Source: an uncultured Hyphomicrobiaceae bacterium (lineage in GTDB: Bacteria > Pseudomonadota > Alphaproteobacteria > Rhizobiales > Hyphomicrobiaceae). From it: 36,618 bases of DNA. The notes under the pieces are model-generated. The model did not search any database and was not told where the DNA came from. It saw only the letters and a list, made by a program, of their open reading frames with translations. Made by a program: the position numbers and the translations under genes. Shown piece after piece: positions 6,826-15,171 of the stretch. The stretch lies in the NCBI GenBank assembly GCA_937873575.1, contig CALMPK010000273.1, positions 1 through 36,618 on the forward strand, written 5' to 3'. The first letter of the stretch is position 1, and each line of letters begins with the position of its first letter.

Positions 6826-8823
6826 ATGTGCGGATTCGCGGGTGCCATCGATCTGCGTGGCGAAAGGGCGCCTGACCGGGCGACCGTCGAGCGCATGGCC
6901 GATGCCATCCGCCACCGCGGCCCGGACGAGAATGGCTGGTTCGAAAGCCGGGGCATTGCCATCGCTCATCGCCGGTTGAGCATCGTCGGGCTCGCCGACG
7001 GCCAGCAGCCGATCTTCAACGAGGAACGCACCGTCGCGGTGATCTTCAACGGAGAGCTGTTCGATTTTCCCGAGCAGCGCGCGCGGCTCGAGGCCCAGGG
7101 CCACCGGTTCCGCACGCATACCGACACCGAGATCATCGTCCATCTCTATGAGCAGCACGGCGACGACTTCATCGAGCACATGCGCGGGCAATTCGCGTTC
7201 GCGCTGTTCGACATCGCGCGCCGGCGCCTGATCCTCGCGCGTGACCGTACGGGCATCTGCCCGCTGCACGTCGCGCGGCGCGGCGATACGCTTTACTTCG
7301 GCTCCGAGATCAAGGCGCTGATCGCGTCTGGCGAGGTGCCCGTGGAGGTCGATCCGCTCGGTATCGACAACATCTTCACGTTCTTCGCCATGCCGCGGCG
7401 GCGGACCATGTACGCCGGCATCCAGTCGGTTCTGCCCGGGCACATGCTGACCATCGAGCTGCAACCGGGTGGCAGGGCCGCCAGCATCGCCGAGCGGCGC
7501 TACTGGGATCTCGAGTTTCCCGATTGGGGCGAGGAGGACGATCCGAACGACGAGGCGCGTCTGGTCGAAGAGTTCGAGGCGACGTTCCGGCGTGCGGTCG
7601 AGGTGCGGCTGCGCGCAGACGTGCCGGTCGTCGGCTATCTCTCGGGCGGCATCGATTCCGCGGCGGTCATGGCGCAGGCGACGAGCGTGCTCGGTCGCCC
7701 GATTCCAAGTTTCACCGTCAAGGTTCCGAACAAGTCGCTCGACGAGAGCAGCAAGGCGATGATGGCGTCACGCCATATCGGCACCATTCCGCATGTCGTC
7801 GAGGCGGGACCCAAACTCATCTCGCAGGTCTATCCCGATCTCGTCTCGGCGGCCGATTGCCCGGTCATCGACACGGCATGCGCCGCGCTGCATGCGCTGT
7901 CGCGCGCGGTGCACGACAACGGCTACAAGGTGGCGCTCACGGGCGAAGGTTCCGACGAGGCGCTGGCCGGTTACGTCTGGTTCAAGACGCAGCGGTTCGT
8001 GCAGACGCTTGGCCTCGGCAGCCGGCTGCCCGGACACATGCTCAGCCGCGCGCTGCGCAAGATCGTGACGCCCGTGGTTTCGTTCGCGGAGCTGGCGGCA
8101 CGTGACGCGACGACGGCCGGCAAGCAGGCGCAGACCGAGCTCTATCATCTGGTCGGCACGTCGCGGCACAAGTTCTACAGCCGCGAGATGTTCGATCGGC
8201 TCGGCGGTGCCAGCGCATATGGCGATCTCGAACTCGACACCGAGCGGATCCGGCGGTGGCACCCGCTGAACCAGTCGCTCTATCTCGGCTACAAAGTGAT
8301 GCTGCCCGGGCTGCTGCTGAACCACAAGGGCGACCGCGTGGCGATGGCCAACAGTGTCGAGACCCGCTATCCCTTCCTCGACGAGAACGTCATCGCATTG
8401 ACGTCGCGCCTCGCTCCGCGCTGGAAGCTGCGCGGGCTGCGTATGGACAAATACCTGTTGCGCAAGACGGCGGCGCGCTGGCTGCCTCACGAGATCGCGC
8501 TGCGCCCCAAGGCGATGTTCCGCGCGCCGTTCGCCGAGAGCTTCATCGACAACGCGCCGCCCTACGTGGCGCAGTTGCTGAGCGAGGAGGCGCTGCGGAA
8601 GACGGGATATTTCGACGTTACGAAGGTGCGCCGCTTCTACGCCACCGCGCGCATGGGCGGGCTGCGGCCCTGGCACTTCTTCAACAGCATGGGCTTGGCG
8701 AGCGTGCTGGCGACGCAACTCTGGCACCACCAGAATCTCGGCGGCGGCCTTTGCGATCTGCCACATCGCGAGCTGGCGAGGGGTGCGACGCCGGCTCCGG
8801 CCGAGGCAGTCTGGTCGTCGTAA
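6826..8823 (+). CDS. Asparagine synthase (glutamine-hydrolysing)-like amidotransferase
   Basis: A protein of 665 residues with both halves of the AsnB family. The N-terminal class II glutaminase starts MCGFAGAID, so Cys2 becomes the nucleophile, followed by 'RHRGPDENG', 'HRRLSIVGL' and 'FNGELFDF'. The synthetase half carries the PP-loop 'YLSGGIDSAAV', the pyrophosphate-side motif 'LTGEGSDEALAGY', and 'DRVAMANSVETRYPFLD'. The family uses glutamine-derived ammonia and ATP to amidate a carboxylate through an acyl-adenylate. Substrate identity is uncertain: the protein is longer than E. coli AsnB (about 554 residues), and members of this size often act on sugar or peptide carboxylates rather than free aspartate. 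No polysaccharide or osmolyte operon surrounds it, so asparagine synthesis remains possible. The start is fixed by Cys2 and a GGGAG site at 6813-6817. Confidence 0.9.
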   Translation: MCGFAGAIDLRGERAPDRATVERMADAIRHRGPDENGWFESRGIAIAHRRLSIVGLADGQQPIFNEERTVAVIFNGELFDFPEQRARLEAQGHRFRTHTDTEIIVHLYEQHGDDFIEHMRGQFAFALFDIARRRLILARDRTGICPLHVARRGDTLYFGSEIKALIASGEVPVEVDPLGIDNIFTFFAMPRRRTMYAGIQSVLPGHMLTIELQPGGRAASIAERRYWDLEFPDWGEEDDPNDEARLVEEFEATFRRAVEVRLRADVPVVGYLSGGIDSAAVMAQATSVLGRPIPSFTVKVPNKSLDESSKAMMASRHIGTIPHVVEAGPKLISQVYPDLVSAADCPVIDTACAALHALSRAVHDNGYKVALTGEGSDEALAGYVWFKTQRFVQTLGLGSRLPGHMLSRALRKIVTPVVSFAELAARDATTAGKQAQTELYHLVGTSRHKFYSREMFDRLGGASAYGDLELDTERIRRWHPLNQSLYLGYKVMLPGLLLNHKGDRVAMANSVETRYPFLDENVIALTSRLAPRWKLRGLRMDKYLLRKTAARWLPHEIALRPKAMFRAPFAESFIDNAPPYVAQLLSEEALRKTGYFDVTKVRRFYATARMGGLRPWHFFNSMGLASVLATQLWHHQNLGGGLCDLPHRELARGATPAPAEAVWSS

Positions 8824-8933
8824 CGCCCGAACTCGTTGTTCGCTAGCCTGTCGCCGCTTCGATCGATCGTCGATGGATTGCAATCAGCCCGTGTAGGCAT
8901 CGCCACGCTGTCGCTTGGCCATGTGCGGAAAAC

Positions 8934-8963
8934 GAAACGGCGGGCTTTCGTACCCGCCGTTTC
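8934..8963 (-). terminator. Intrinsic terminator of the TerC-family gene
   Basis: GAAACGGCGGG (8934-8944) pairs exactly with CCCGCCGTTTC (8953-8963), an 11-bp stem with an 8-nt loop. Read on the minus strand it is followed by a T-rich CGTTTTC, and it lies about 20 bp past the TerC-family stop. It may also stop transcription of the amidotransferase gene from the other side. Confidence 0.75.
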
Positions 8964-8983
8964 ATGAATTGATCGCTGTTGCC

Positions 8984-9724
8984 TCAGCCTTTTCCGCCGG
9001 CCCGCCTTCGCGCCAGCATGTTGAGCAGCTCGACGACGGCGGAGAACGCCATGGCCGCGTAGACATAGCCCTTGGGCACGTGTGCGCCAAAGCCCTCGGC
9101 GATCAGCACGGTGCCGATCATCAGCAGGAATGCCAGCGCCAGCATGACGATGGTCGGGTTGGCGTTGACGAAGTTCGCGAGCGGCGTGGCGGCGACGAGC
9201 ATCACGGCAACTGTCACGAGTACAGCGATCACCATGATCGGAATGTGAGGGGTCATGCCGACCGCGGTGATGATGCTGTCGACGGAGAACACGAGATCGA
9301 GCAGCAGGATCTGGCCGATGGCGGCGGTAAAGCCGAGCGTCGGCTGGGCGGTGTCGAAGACGTCGTGGTTCGGCGTCGGATCGACCTTGTGATGGATCTC
9401 TTTCGTCGCCTTCCAGACGAGGAACAGGCCGCCGGCGATGAGAATGATGTCACGCCACGAGAAGGGCTGGCCGAGGATGGTGAAGACAGGCGTGGTGAGC
9501 TTGATGATCGTTGCGATCGTGCCGAGCAGTAGCAGGCGCAAGATCAGCGCGCCGCCGATGCCGATGCGCCGAGCCCGTTCGCGCTGATGCTCGGGGAGCT
9601 TGTTGGTTAAAATCGCAATGAAAATGAGGTTGTCGATTCCGAGAACCACCTCCATCGCAATCAGGGTGGCGAGCGCGACCCAGGCGGCTGGATCTGCGAA
9701 AATCGTCACGATCGAATCAATCAC
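8984..9724 (-). CDS. TerC family integral membrane protein
   Basis: A protein of 246 residues with about seven hydrophobic segments. It carries the acidic signatures of the TerC family within membranes: '[17 protein letters not shown]' near residue 30 and '[19 protein letters not shown]' near residue 150, each with Asp residues thought to bind metal. Between them is a cytoplasmic loop '[13 protein letters not shown]'. The C-terminus '[20 protein letters not shown]' is also typical. Relatives include E. coli YgaP-unrelated TerC/Alx/YoaE-type proteins, several of which are implicated in manganese or calcium export and tellurite resistance. No ter operon is nearby, so tellurite resistance should not be assumed. 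A strong hairpin terminator follows the stop, and the start is divergent from the L,D-transpeptidase gene. Confidence 0.92.
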   Translation of the reverse strand: MIDSIVTIFADPAAWVALATLIAMEVVLGIDNLIFIAILTNKLPEHQRERARRIGIGGALILRLLLLGTIATIIKLTTPVFTILGQPFSWRDIILIAGGLFLVWKATKEIHHKVDPTPNHDVFDTAQPTLGFTAAIGQILLLDLVFSVDSIITAVGMTPHIPIMVIAVLVTVAVMLVAATPLANFVNANPTIVMLALAFLLMIGTVLIAEGFGAHVPKGYVYAAMAFSAVVELLNMLARRRAGGKG

Positions 9725-9982
9725 TCTCGGGCTCCCGTTCCGTCTACACGGGCGAAGTTGGGGGCGCGACGTTGCAAGTCAAGTATGGATGCGGAGAAGG
9801 AGCCGCTTGCCCTCTGGCGCCGCCGGCGCGCCCATAGACTCCTTCGGAGCATTTTTCCGCCCACGTGCGCGGCAGGAACTTGTTGCTAAGCCAACATAAT
9901 TTGACTGAGATGGTCCTTGATTTGCCGCGAATCAGTCATGCTCTGCGCGGGCCAGATTGGCTCCGTTCGAGAAGGGCAGGGA

Positions 9983-11059
9983 ATGAACGCGCGCAGGCGT
10001 TTTGCGATTGCAGCAATTGCCTTTTCGGCGAGCATGGGTGCCGTGCTGGCGCTCGTCGTCGCGCGTAGTGGCGTCGATGGCTCGACTCCGCTCGAGGTGC
10101 CTGTCGTCGATTTGCGAAGGCCAGACGCTCTGCGGCCATCGCTCGCCGATTTCCCGGCGCCACCGGACGCCCGCCGCTTGCCGCTGTACTTCACCGCCGC
10201 TGGCACCCCGCGTGAACCGGTCACGGGACTGCACGATCGCTTCGCGTTCGTTTCACCCGAGGTTGGAACGCTGGTGATGCCGTGGGAAGCCGCCGAGGTC
10301 CTCGAGGAGCCACCGCCGCCGTGGTCCACCGAAGTCAAGGCGCTCGCCGCCGCGACTGCGCGCAAGATCGCGTCACTGCCGGCTTCCGTTGCGCAGGCGG
10401 TGAAGCGGAATTACCCGTTGAAGGGCCGTCTCGCGGAGATCGCGCCGGTCGCGCTGAAGCGCGTGCAGTCGAAGTTCCAGGAAGCCAAAGTGCAGTGGCC
10501 GCCGATGGAGCTCGCCTACGTCGCCATCAAGGATGAGCGCGCGCTCGAAGTCTACGCCAGGTCGATGCCCGGTACGTGGCAGTTCGTGCATCGCTACAAG
10601 GTGCTCGGCGCCAGCGGCAAGACCGGACCGAAGCTCGTTCGCGGCGACAAGCAGGTGCCCGAGGGCGTCTATCGCATTTCGTATCTCAACCCCAACAGCG
10701 CCTATCACTTGTCGATGCGCGTCAGCTACCCGAACGCCTTCGATCGCGAGATGGCGAAGCAGGATGGCCGCAAGGATCTCGGCGGCGACATCATGATCCA
10801 CGGCAAGAATCTGTCGGCGGGGTGTCTCGCGGTCGGTGACCAGAACGCGGAAGAGCTGTTCGTGCTCGCCAACGAAGTGGGTTTGAAGAACGTCGCGGTC
10901 GTGATCGCGCCGACTGATCTCCGGAGCAAGGCGGCGCCGACGCTGGAACGCGGTCCGGCATGGACGGGCAAGCTCTACACCGAGATCGCGTCCGCCATGA
11001 CGCCCTACAAGCCGCCGCCGCCGCCGCCGAGCCTCTTGAGCAGCCTGTTCGGGCTGTGA
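9983..11059 (+). CDS. L,D-transpeptidase (YkuD domain), YafK-like
   Basis: A protein of 358 residues. A basic start (MNARRRFAI) leads into one hydrophobic signal or anchor segment (about 9-29), then a Pro-rich linker, then a C-terminal YkuD domain from about residue 185. The catalytic signature is 'IMIHGKNLSAGCLAVGD', matching HGxxxSxGC with the nucleophile Cys281. The family transfers peptidoglycan peptides by attacking the L,D bond, making 3-3 crosslinks or anchoring or releasing outer-membrane proteins in the periplasm. The YafK branch in E. coli (DpaA) cleaves the Lpp-peptidoglycan link, so hydrolase activity is a real alternative. The C-terminus is proline-rich (six Pro in a row). ATG 9983 is preferred over the upstream 9917 because of the GAAGGGCAGGGA site just before it and because the signal segment then starts properly. 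Confidence 0.88.
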   Translation: MNARRRFAIAAIAFSASMGAVLALVVARSGVDGSTPLEVPVVDLRRPDALRPSLADFPAPPDARRLPLYFTAAGTPREPVTGLHDRFAFVSPEVGTLVMPWEAAEVLEEPPPPWSTEVKALAAATARKIASLPASVAQAVKRNYPLKGRLAEIAPVALKRVQSKFQEAKVQWPPMELAYVAIKDERALEVYARSMPGTWQFVHRYKVLGASGKTGPKLVRGDKQVPEGVYRISYLNPNSAYHLSMRVSYPNAFDREMAKQDGRKDLGGDIMIHGKNLSAGCLAVGDQNAEELFVLANEVGLKNVAVVIAPTDLRSKAAPTLERGPAWTGKLYTEIASAMTPYKPPPPPPSLLSSLFGL

Positions 11060-11075
11060 TGCGCCGCGCACATCA

Positions 11076-11369
11076 TCACGGATCGGGGACGGTCGGCTTC
11101 TCGAGGGCACGCACGGCGTGCTCGTATTTGGCGAGCGCGGTGTAGAACGGCACCGACATTCGCGCTTGCACGACAAGATACCAGAGCGCCAGGAACAGAA
11201 GCACCGCGAAGGCAAAGGCCATCGCGGTGAAATCTGTTTTCCAGAGTCCGTAACCGCCGAAGACAATCGGCGGCAGTAGATAGGGCGAGAGATCCCAGAG
11301 GAATTTCCGCGGTGTCGCGCGTGTCGCGAGGTAGTATGAGACGACCGCTTTTTCCCGCTGGGTGAGCAT
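11076..11369 (-). CDS. Small two-TM membrane protein, hypothetical
   Basis: I do not recognise this 97-residue protein. It has a polar start (MLTQREKAVVSYYL), two hydrophobic segments at about residues 28-43 and 48-67 ('AMAFAFAVLLFLALWYLVV'), and a polar C-terminus ending 'ALEKPTVPDP'. No catalytic motif is seen. It lies 29 bp behind argG on the same strand and is probably co-transcribed, though no arginine-related role is implied. It converges with the L,D-transpeptidase gene, the stops being 16 bp apart. Confidence 0.65.
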   Translation of the reverse strand: MLTQREKAVVSYYLATRATPRKFLWDLSPYLLPPIVFGGYGLWKTDFTAMAFAFAVLLFLALWYLVVQARMSVPFYTALAKYEHAVRALEKPTVPDP

Positions 11370-11398
11370 GGCTTGATTGGTCTCCCGCCAGAGGTGGC

Positions 11399-12628
11399 TC
11401 AGCTCCGGTCGCGCTGCCCGAGCGTCCTGAGGCGCAGGGCATTGAGGCGGATGAAGCCCTGGGCGTCCTTCTGGTCGTAGGCGCCGCGGTCGTCCTCGAA
11501 CGTCACGAGGTTCATCGAGTAGAGCGACTTGGCGCTCTTGCGTCCGATGACGATGACGTTGCCCTTGTAGAGCTTGAGGCGCACCTCGCCCTCGACGTGC
11601 TCCTGGCTCTTGTCGATCAGGGCCTGCAACATCTCGCGCTCGGGGCTGAACCAGAAGCCATTGTAGATGAGCTCAGCGTAACGCGGCATCAGATCATCCT
11701 TCAGATGCGCGGCGCCGCGGTCGAGCGTGAGGCTCTCGATGGCACGGTGGGCGGCGAGAAGAATGGTGCCGCCGGGCGTTTCGTAGACGCCGCGCGACTT
11801 CATGCCGACGAAGCGGTTCTCGACCAGATCGACACGGCCGATGCCATTGTCGCGGCCGAGGTCGTTCAAGGCCGCGAGCAGCGTCGCCGGGCTCATCTTC
11901 TTGCCGTCGAGCGAAACCGCATCGCCCTTTTCGAAGCCGAGCGTGATGATGGTGGGCTTGTCGGGCGCATCCTCGGGCGCGATCGTGCGCATGAACACGT
12001 ACGGCGGCGGCTCGACATTGGGGTCCTCGAGCACTTTGCCCTCGGAGGACGAGTGCAGCAGGTTGGCGTCGACGGAGAAGGGCGCCTCGCCGCGCTTGTC
12101 CTTGGCCACCGGAATCTGGTGGGCTTCGGCGAAGGCGATCAGGTCCTCGCGGCTCTTGAACTCCCACTCGCGCCACGGCGCGATGATCTTGATCGACGGC
12201 TCGAGCGCGTAATAGCCGAGCTCGAAGCGGACTTGGTCGTTGCCCTTGCCGGTGGCGCCGTGACACACGGCGTCCGCGCCGGTCTTGCGTGCGATCTCGA
12301 TCTGCTTCTTGGCGATCAGCGGGCGCGCGATCGACGTGCCGAGGAGATAGATGCCCTCGTACAGAGCGTTGGCGCGGATCATCGGGAACACGTACTCGGC
12401 AACGAATTCCTCGCGCAGATCCTCGATGAAGATGTTCTGCGGTTTGATGCCGAGCATTTCGGCTTTCGCGCGCGCGGGTTCGAGCTCCTCGCCCTGTCCG
12501 AGATCGGCGGTGAACGTGACGACCTCGCAGCCGTAGGTCTCCTGCAGCCACTTCAGAATGATCGAGGTGTCGAGGCCGCCGGAGTAGGCGAGAACGACTT
12601 TCTTCACGGCGGGCTTGGTGGCGGACAT
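11399..12628 (-). CDS. argG: Argininosuccinate synthase
   Basis: It condenses citrulline with aspartate at the cost of ATP to give argininosuccinate, the penultimate step of arginine synthesis. At 409 residues it is full length. The N-terminal PP-loop '[16 protein letters not shown]' (about residues 13-28) binds ATP. Other family stretches are '[19 protein letters not shown]', '[18 protein letters not shown]' for substrate binding, and '[19 protein letters not shown]'. The downstream small membrane-protein gene probably shares its transcript. argB is also in this window, but 20 kb away, so the arginine genes are scattered. Confidence 0.98.
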   Translation of the reverse strand: MSATKPAVKKVVLAYSGGLDTSIILKWLQETYGCEVVTFTADLGQGEELEPARAKAEMLGIKPQNIFIEDLREEFVAEYVFPMIRANALYEGIYLLGTSIARPLIAKKQIEIARKTGADAVCHGATGKGNDQVRFELGYYALEPSIKIIAPWREWEFKSREDLIAFAEAHQIPVAKDKRGEAPFSVDANLLHSSSEGKVLEDPNVEPPPYVFMRTIAPEDAPDKPTIITLGFEKGDAVSLDGKKMSPATLLAALNDLGRDNGIGRVDLVENRFVGMKSRGVYETPGGTILLAAHRAIESLTLDRGAAHLKDDLMPRYAELIYNGFWFSPEREMLQALIDKSQEHVEGEVRLKLYKGNVIVIGRKSAKSLYSMNLVTFEDDRGAYDQKDAQGFIRLNALRLRTLGQRDRS

Positions 12629-12906
12629 TGCGCTGGCCTTCTCAGGTTCTGGTGCGGCCGTCCCGGCCGCGCGGGGTATGAAAATCGCGTCGCACTATAT
12701 GCAGCGCGGTCGAAGCTGCAAGCAGGCTCGAGCCCGTGCCGGACGTTCGGTGCAGGCGACTTGACGGGGTGTCGGCAGGTGCGATGCAAGGCGCTGGAAA
12801 GGGCGGTCTATGCGCGCCGAAGATAAGAACATCTCCCTTTCCGCTGATAATCCCGTTCTCGCGGAAGGTATATACAGCGCCCCGGATCAAGGAACGGAGG
12901 AACAAC

Positions 12907-13356
12907 ATGTTCACTAAGATCCGTATGGGCGCCATTATGGCGCTTGCAGGTATTTCCCTCGCCGCCGCTCCGGCGGCGTTTGCGCAGAAGGCCAACCCGC
13001 CGGCGACAGCTCCGGCCACCGCTCCCGCGACGGCACCCGCCGCCAAGGCAGCGCCGGCCGCCGCCAAGACGACGGCTGCCGCGCCGGCCACCGCCGCGAA
13101 GCCCGCGAAGGTGGCATCCGCGTGCAAGGGGCTCGACCAGCCCGCTTGCGGCAAGCTCACCGACTGCATCTGGCGCGCCGAGTCGGTGCGCAAGAACGGC
13201 TCGAAGGTGAAGGCGCACTGCCGCAAGAAGCCGGACATCACCAAGGCTCAGGCCGCGAAGGACGCCAAGAAGGCCGCCGCCGCGACGAAGCCGGCCGATT
13301 CGGTGAAGGCTCCGGCGACCACCGCCCCGGCCACGGCTCCGGCCAAGAAGAACTGA
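12907..13356 (+). CDS. Exported Ala/Pro-rich protein with a four-Cys C-terminal motif
   Basis: A protein of 149 residues. A signal peptide ends at 'AAFA-QK' (about residue 26). A low-complexity Ala/Pro/Lys region follows (units 'ATAPATAPATAP'), then a compact region with four cysteines: 'ACKGLDQPACGKLTDCIW' and 'VKAHCRKKPD'. Then comes a second Ala/Lys/Pro tail. Four periplasmic Cys suggest two disulfides in a small domain of about 40 residues, and the rest looks disordered. I know similar exported hypothetical proteins in Hyphomicrobiales but no assigned function. The ATG is preceded by GGAGG at 12896-12900, and the open frame upstream to 12736 is not used. A clean terminator follows, so the gene is probably a single unit, divergent from argG. 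Confidence 0.8.
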   Translation: MFTKIRMGAIMALAGISLAAAPAAFAQKANPPATAPATAPATAPAAKAAPAAAKTTAAAPATAAKPAKVASACKGLDQPACGKLTDCIWRAESVRKNGSKVKAHCRKKPDITKAQAAKDAKKAAAATKPADSVKAPATTAPATAPAKKN

Positions 13357-13376
13357 CCGGCCGAGACTGATGTGAC

Positions 13377-13415
13377 AAAGGCCAGCGCCCACCCGGGTGC
13401 TGGCCTTTTCATTTT
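13377..13415 (+). terminator. Intrinsic terminator of the exported-protein gene
   Basis: AAAGGCCAGC (13377-13386) pairs with GCTGGCCTTT (13399-13408), with extra pairs inside the loop, and is followed by TTTTCATTTT. It begins about 20 bp after the stop codon. Confidence 0.85.
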
Positions 13416-13552
13416 GATGGACTGATCGATTTGCGGATCGATTTTTCCGGAGGTCGGAAAAAGCTTGCGATCATTGGGATCGCAGCGCGCCGCGCTTCAC
13501 GCCTCAACTGATGGCACACTGGTGACAGTGCGCCCGCATCGGCGGAGCGGCT

Positions 13553-14125
13553 TCAGCTCCGCTTGTAGAGCACGTGCGACGAGGCGTACCCGCCGTCCGA
13601 GTGGTAGCTCGCATAAGTCTGGTTCGCGAGTTCAGTGGCCGTACCGACGGCCTCGAGCATCGCCACGTTGCCCATCGCGGTCGGATAAGCGACGTTGCGC
13701 GGCCAGCCCGCCTGCATCAGCATGAACGCCATGGGCCAGCAGGCCGGGGTGCCCTGCACGGGCCACATGCGCATCCAGGCCTGCCAGGCATGGAAGGGCG
13801 AGCCGGGCATAGTTGCCGCGCCGCGCGCAGAGCCCATGGGGCCGAAACCGATCTCGTTGGGGCGCTGGGGCCAGCCGAACGCGGCGAAGGCGAGGAAGGG
13901 GTTGGCGGGGGCGCTGCGGCTCGCTTTGTCCTCCGGCGCCGGAGGGCGGTACCACGAGCGCGGCTCGGGCTCCTGCTTGGGCAGCATGGAGGCGAACGCC
14001 TGCGCCCACATGTTCATGCCTTGGGCGGTGAAATCGGCATAAGCGGCAAAGGCGGCGCTCGCGTAATTACGGGCGGCCTCGGTCGACAGCCTAGCGATCT
14101 TCATCGAAGCGTCGGTTGCCTGCAT
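13553..14125 (-). CDS. Phasin-like hypothetical protein
   Basis: A protein of 190 residues, not confidently recognised. Residues about 8-50 form an Ala-rich amphipathic helix ('STEAARNYASAAFAAYADFT', then 'QGMNMWAQAFASML') of the type seen in alphaproteobacterial phasins. The middle is Pro/Trp/Met-rich and low in charge ('WQAWMRMWPVQG', 'PMAFMLMQAGWP'), which would suit a surface-active or granule-coating protein. The tail 'ANQTYASYHSDGGYASSHVL' is polar. There is no signal peptide. A palindromic TTGC-type site lies about 130 bp upstream and resembles PhaR-binding sites found at phasin genes. Together these suggest a polyhydroxyalkanoate granule protein, but no pha gene is in the window and the call stays tentative. 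The start has a GAGGAC site before it. Confidence 0.6.
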   Translation of the reverse strand: MQATDASMKIARLSTEAARNYASAAFAAYADFTAQGMNMWAQAFASMLPKQEPEPRSWYRPPAPEDKASRSAPANPFLAFAAFGWPQRPNEIGFGPMGSARGAATMPGSPFHAWQAWMRMWPVQGTPACWPMAFMLMQAGWPRNVAYPTAMGNVAMLEAVGTATELANQTYASYHSDGGYASSHVLYKRS

Positions 14126-14253
14126 CGTCCTCGGTCCCTTATGAGCCCGTCCTAAAGAAATGGCACCCGGCGCCGCCGGTTCGCTCTAGGCGGGCGGTCT
14201 TATGCTCGGGGGCAAGTCGCGTTGTCGACGGTGAAGACACACTAGCACTTATT

Positions 14254-14267
14254 TTGCAGTGCAGCAA
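14254..14267 (-). promoter_or_regulatory. Possible PhaR-type operator upstream of the phasin-like gene
   Basis: On the minus strand the site reads TTGCTGCACTGCAA, a near-palindrome made of TGC/GCA half-sites, followed by an A/T-rich AATAAGTGCTAG. PhaR, the PHA-responsive repressor, is known to bind TGC-rich dyads of this kind at phasin and phaR promoters. The site is about 130 bp from the start codon, so a long leader or a further promoter would be needed. The assignment rests on resemblance only. Confidence 0.35.
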
Positions 14268-14362
14268 TCCGCCGGTCGGCTAAGGAACCGTGCGTCGCAC
14301 ACGTCGCAGGCCCGCAAATCGCCCATCCGGTCGTTGCGCGCTGGCAGGGGAGTGCCCGCGCC

Positions 14363-14962
14363 TCAGGCCACTTCCAGAGATTTGGTCGAGCCCGGACCAT
14401 GGGTCGTCGGAACCGATGTCGTCGGCGACGTTCCCTGCAATGGCTTGGTCACGGTCGTCGAGGTTGTCGGCTCGCTCTGCGGCGCCTTCTCGCTGCCCTT
14501 GGTCGGCGGCTGGGTGCTTTCGGGCTCGGTCTTCTTCCGACGGCCGGCGCGGCGGCCGGCGAACAACCAGTAGGCCAGGCCGGCGACCAGACCGGTGGTC
14601 GCGTATGCGATCAGCGCGTAGGTGTTGACGATGGTCGGCTGCGCCGCGTTCTCGCTGGCGAACTGGGCAAGGAAGCCGGCGAGGCCGATGGCCAGCCCGG
14701 TGAAGGCGTAATAGACCGCGCTACGCACCCGCAGCCATTCCGCCACCATGATCGCAAGGAGCGCGAAGAGGCTGGAGAAGATCGCCGAGTGCGTGGCGAT
14801 GGCGAGCGTCAGGATACCGCGCGACTCGAGGCGTTCGAGCAGTTCGGCCTGCGGCAGGCCGGCGAGATCCACGGGCGGCCTCGCGAACAGCACCTGCACC
14901 AGCCCGGCGACGAGCACGGCGAGCACGAAGCCTGTTACGACACGCAAGAATCCGCGCACCAT
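14363..14962 (-). CDS. Four-TM membrane protein, paralogue of the next gene, with Thr/Pro-rich tail
   Basis: A protein of 199 residues, unrecognised. Four hydrophobic segments fit: 'VVTGFVLAVLVAGLVQVLF' at the start, 'ILTLAIATHSAIFSSLFALLA', 'AVYYAFTGLAIGLAGFLAQF' and 'YATTGLVAGLAYWLFAGRRA'. It shares with the 15172-15600 product the order TM1-TM2-'EWLRVRSAVYY'-TM3-TM4-'AYWLFAGRRA', so the two are tandem paralogues. It differs by a hydrophilic C-terminal tail of about 60 residues rich in Thr, Ser and Pro ('STQPPTKGSEKAPQSEPTTS'), which starts just after the basic GRRAGRRKK cluster and is therefore probably cytoplasmic. ATG 14962 is chosen because of the GGAAAGGAACGG site upstream; the open frame extends to 15082. 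It is third in line behind rlmN, with a gap of 209 bp. Confidence 0.72.
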   Translation of the reverse strand: MVRGFLRVVTGFVLAVLVAGLVQVLFARPPVDLAGLPQAELLERLESRGILTLAIATHSAIFSSLFALLAIMVAEWLRVRSAVYYAFTGLAIGLAGFLAQFASENAAQPTIVNTYALIAYATTGLVAGLAYWLFAGRRAGRRKKTEPESTQPPTKGSEKAPQSEPTTSTTVTKPLQGTSPTTSVPTTHGPGSTKSLEVA

Positions 14963-15171
14963 TTGCCGTTCCTTTCCGGGCCCGGGCCTCGCTTGCAGCC
15001 GATGCGAGACCGCCGCGATGCCGGGGCCTCGACGCCGAGGCTTCGGGCTCTGGTCGAACACCCCTGCCGGCCGCACCAGCAACAGAACGCTACACCGGGT
15101 CGCGCAGGCAACTCAACAGCGCTCGGAAGACATTGGGGGTTTGGCGCTACCGGGGCCGATGGGCCGCGGTT

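Noticed and set aside
8984-9724. A tellurite-resistance locus because of the TerC family.
   Set aside because: No other ter genes are present; TerC-family proteins alone are widespread and often linked with metal handling.
11597-12826. A 409-codon plus-strand frame opposite argG.
   Set aside because: Antisense shadow; argG motifs are clear on the minus strand.
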